A stretch of DNA of 64,000 nt from Ostreiculturibacter nitratireducens (GTDB lineage: Bacteria; Pseudomonadota; Alphaproteobacteria; Rhodobacterales; Rhodobacteraceae). The notes below the pieces were generated by a model. The model saw only the letters and a list, made by a program, of their open reading frames with translations. It ran no database searches and was not told the origin of the DNA. The stretch spans positions 1,116,001 through 1,180,000 of the forward strand of contig NZ_JAVQHL010000002.1 of assembly GCF_032670585.1 (NCBI RefSeq). Reading direction: 5' to 3'. Positions within the stretch are counted from its first letter, which is position 1, and every line of letters starts with the position of its first letter. Below are positions 63,386-64,000 of the stretch, piece after piece. The position numbers and the translations under genes were made by a program.

Positions 63386-64000
63386 TCCGACTGCCGAAAA
63401 GCGCCTCGCCCTCCGGGCTCCAGTGGTCCCCGTCGCTCCAGTAGAGGACGTCGCAGGTCATGAAATCGTGCCCCATGTCGAGCGGTGGAAACCGTCCCAG
63501 CGCGGCGTAGGTGACGTTCGGTGCGCGTTCGGCCACGGTGGCTTCGATCGCGCGGTCGAGCCTTTCGAAGGCGTCACGCTGGTTGGGGCGCAGGTCGTAG
63601 CCGTGATCGCAGCCGTGCCGAAGAAGGAGGTTGGGCGACACATGCGGTTCGATCCGTGGCGCGAGCCAGACCACCGGAACGCGCCGCGCAAGCTCACCAA
63701 GGTAGTCAGCCGCCCTTGCTATCCGTTGCTGATCGGGCTCGAACCGGGGCAGCGGCACGTCCCAGGCGCTGCGCAGGAAGATCTGGCGCGAGCCGACCGC
63801 GCCTTCTTCGCTCAGCAGCAGATAGGAGCCCGACTGCGCATAGATCACCAGCGAGAAAAGATCGCTCCGCCGTTCGGCGAGTTCGGCGAATTCTTCGTAT
63901 TTGCATCTTAGTTCAGGTTCGGAAAGCGGGCAGCCGCCAATCGCGAGCCCCATGACGAAGTCCCGCCGCGCCAAGGTCTGCAAGGCCGAGAAGACGTCGA
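63348..64000 (-). CDS. SGNH-domain protein, likely end of an OafA/YrhL-type acyltransferase (partial)
   Basis: About 217 codons of a leftward gene whose 5' end lies beyond base 64000; the frame is open to the edge. The visible part looks like a periplasmic SGNH hydrolase-like domain: VVWLAPRIEPHVSPNLLLRHG and a C-terminal catalytic block DVLYWSDGDHWSPEGEALFG with the Asp-His dyad typical of the domain fused to membrane acyltransferases that O-acetylate surface polysaccharides. The membrane part, if present, would be outside the window. A free-standing SGNH esterase is also possible. Confidence 0.65.
   Translation of the reverse strand, partial: DVFSALQTLARRDFVMGLAIGGCPLSEPELRCKYEEFAELAERRSDLFSLVIYAQSGSYLLLSEEGAVGSRQIFLRSAWDVPLPRFEPDQQRIARAADYLGELARRVPVVWLAPRIEPHVSPNLLLRHGCDHGYDLRPNQRDAFERLDRAIEATVAERAPNVTYAALGRFPPLDMGHDFMTCDVLYWSDGDHWSPEGEALFGSRIIAAGLPGMDGF

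Overview
The window looks like a chromosomal segment of a high-GC alphaproteobacterium of the Rhodobacteraceae/Roseobacter group. The evidence is the gene content: a ChoXWV choline importer divergent from betIBA, a PccR/ScfR-type regulator beside propionyl-CoA carboxylase, a DUF6497-like gene next to pccB, short alphaproteobacterial ProS, and HdaA beside ppk1. I saw no rRNA, tRNA, CRISPR array, integrase or insertion sequence. Genes are densely packed, with many 4-base start/stop overlaps.

Layout. 1-8.9 kb: a partial membrane-anchored hydrolase, a YmdB-type phosphoesterase, drug/metabolite exporters, two convergent SLC13-type permeases with RCK_C domains, YebC and LysE. 8.9-15.8 kb: choline uptake (choXWV, leftward) and oxidation to glycine betaine (betI-betB-betA, rightward), with two BetI-type inverted repeats in the divergent gap. 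15.8-18.1 kb: pabB and a class IV aminotransferase, then a DUF465 gene behind an FNR-type box. 18.1-36.6 kb: the propionyl-CoA to succinyl-CoA block (pccR, pccB, pccA, scpA) with palindromic TTTGCAAA-like sites, several small lipoprotein-like genes and three hairpin terminators. Between pccA and scpA lies an unusual block of about 7 kb: three tandem paralogous GT-C-like membrane proteins bracketed by two paralogous sulfotransferase-like proteins.

36.6-47.8 kb: a ketopantoate reductase-like enzyme, NhaA, small enzymes, a TerB-J-domain protein, then a leftward group of ppx, ppk1, hdaA and an AI-2E family permease. 48-51.5 kb: proS and the Lol lipoprotein-release transporter. 51.6-54.5 kb: an Ldh-family oxidoreductase and three small related c-type cytochromes. 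54.6-59.1 kb: an AT-richer orphan membrane coiled-coil gene behind parE, a P1-family peptidase and a GST. 59.2-64 kb: ppk2, a methyltransferase, an epimerase-like protein, a MATE exporter and the end of an SGNH-domain protein running off the right edge.

The strongest less-expected signals are the membrane glycosyltransferase/sulfotransferase-like block inside the propionate locus, and FNR/Dnr-type boxes 52-59 bases before the start codons of DUF465, two of the cytochromes (one box degenerate) and ppk2. The latter suggest oxygen-responsive control of polyphosphate use and cytochrome supply. All functional assignments rest on motifs and family knowledge read by eye; no database search was run.
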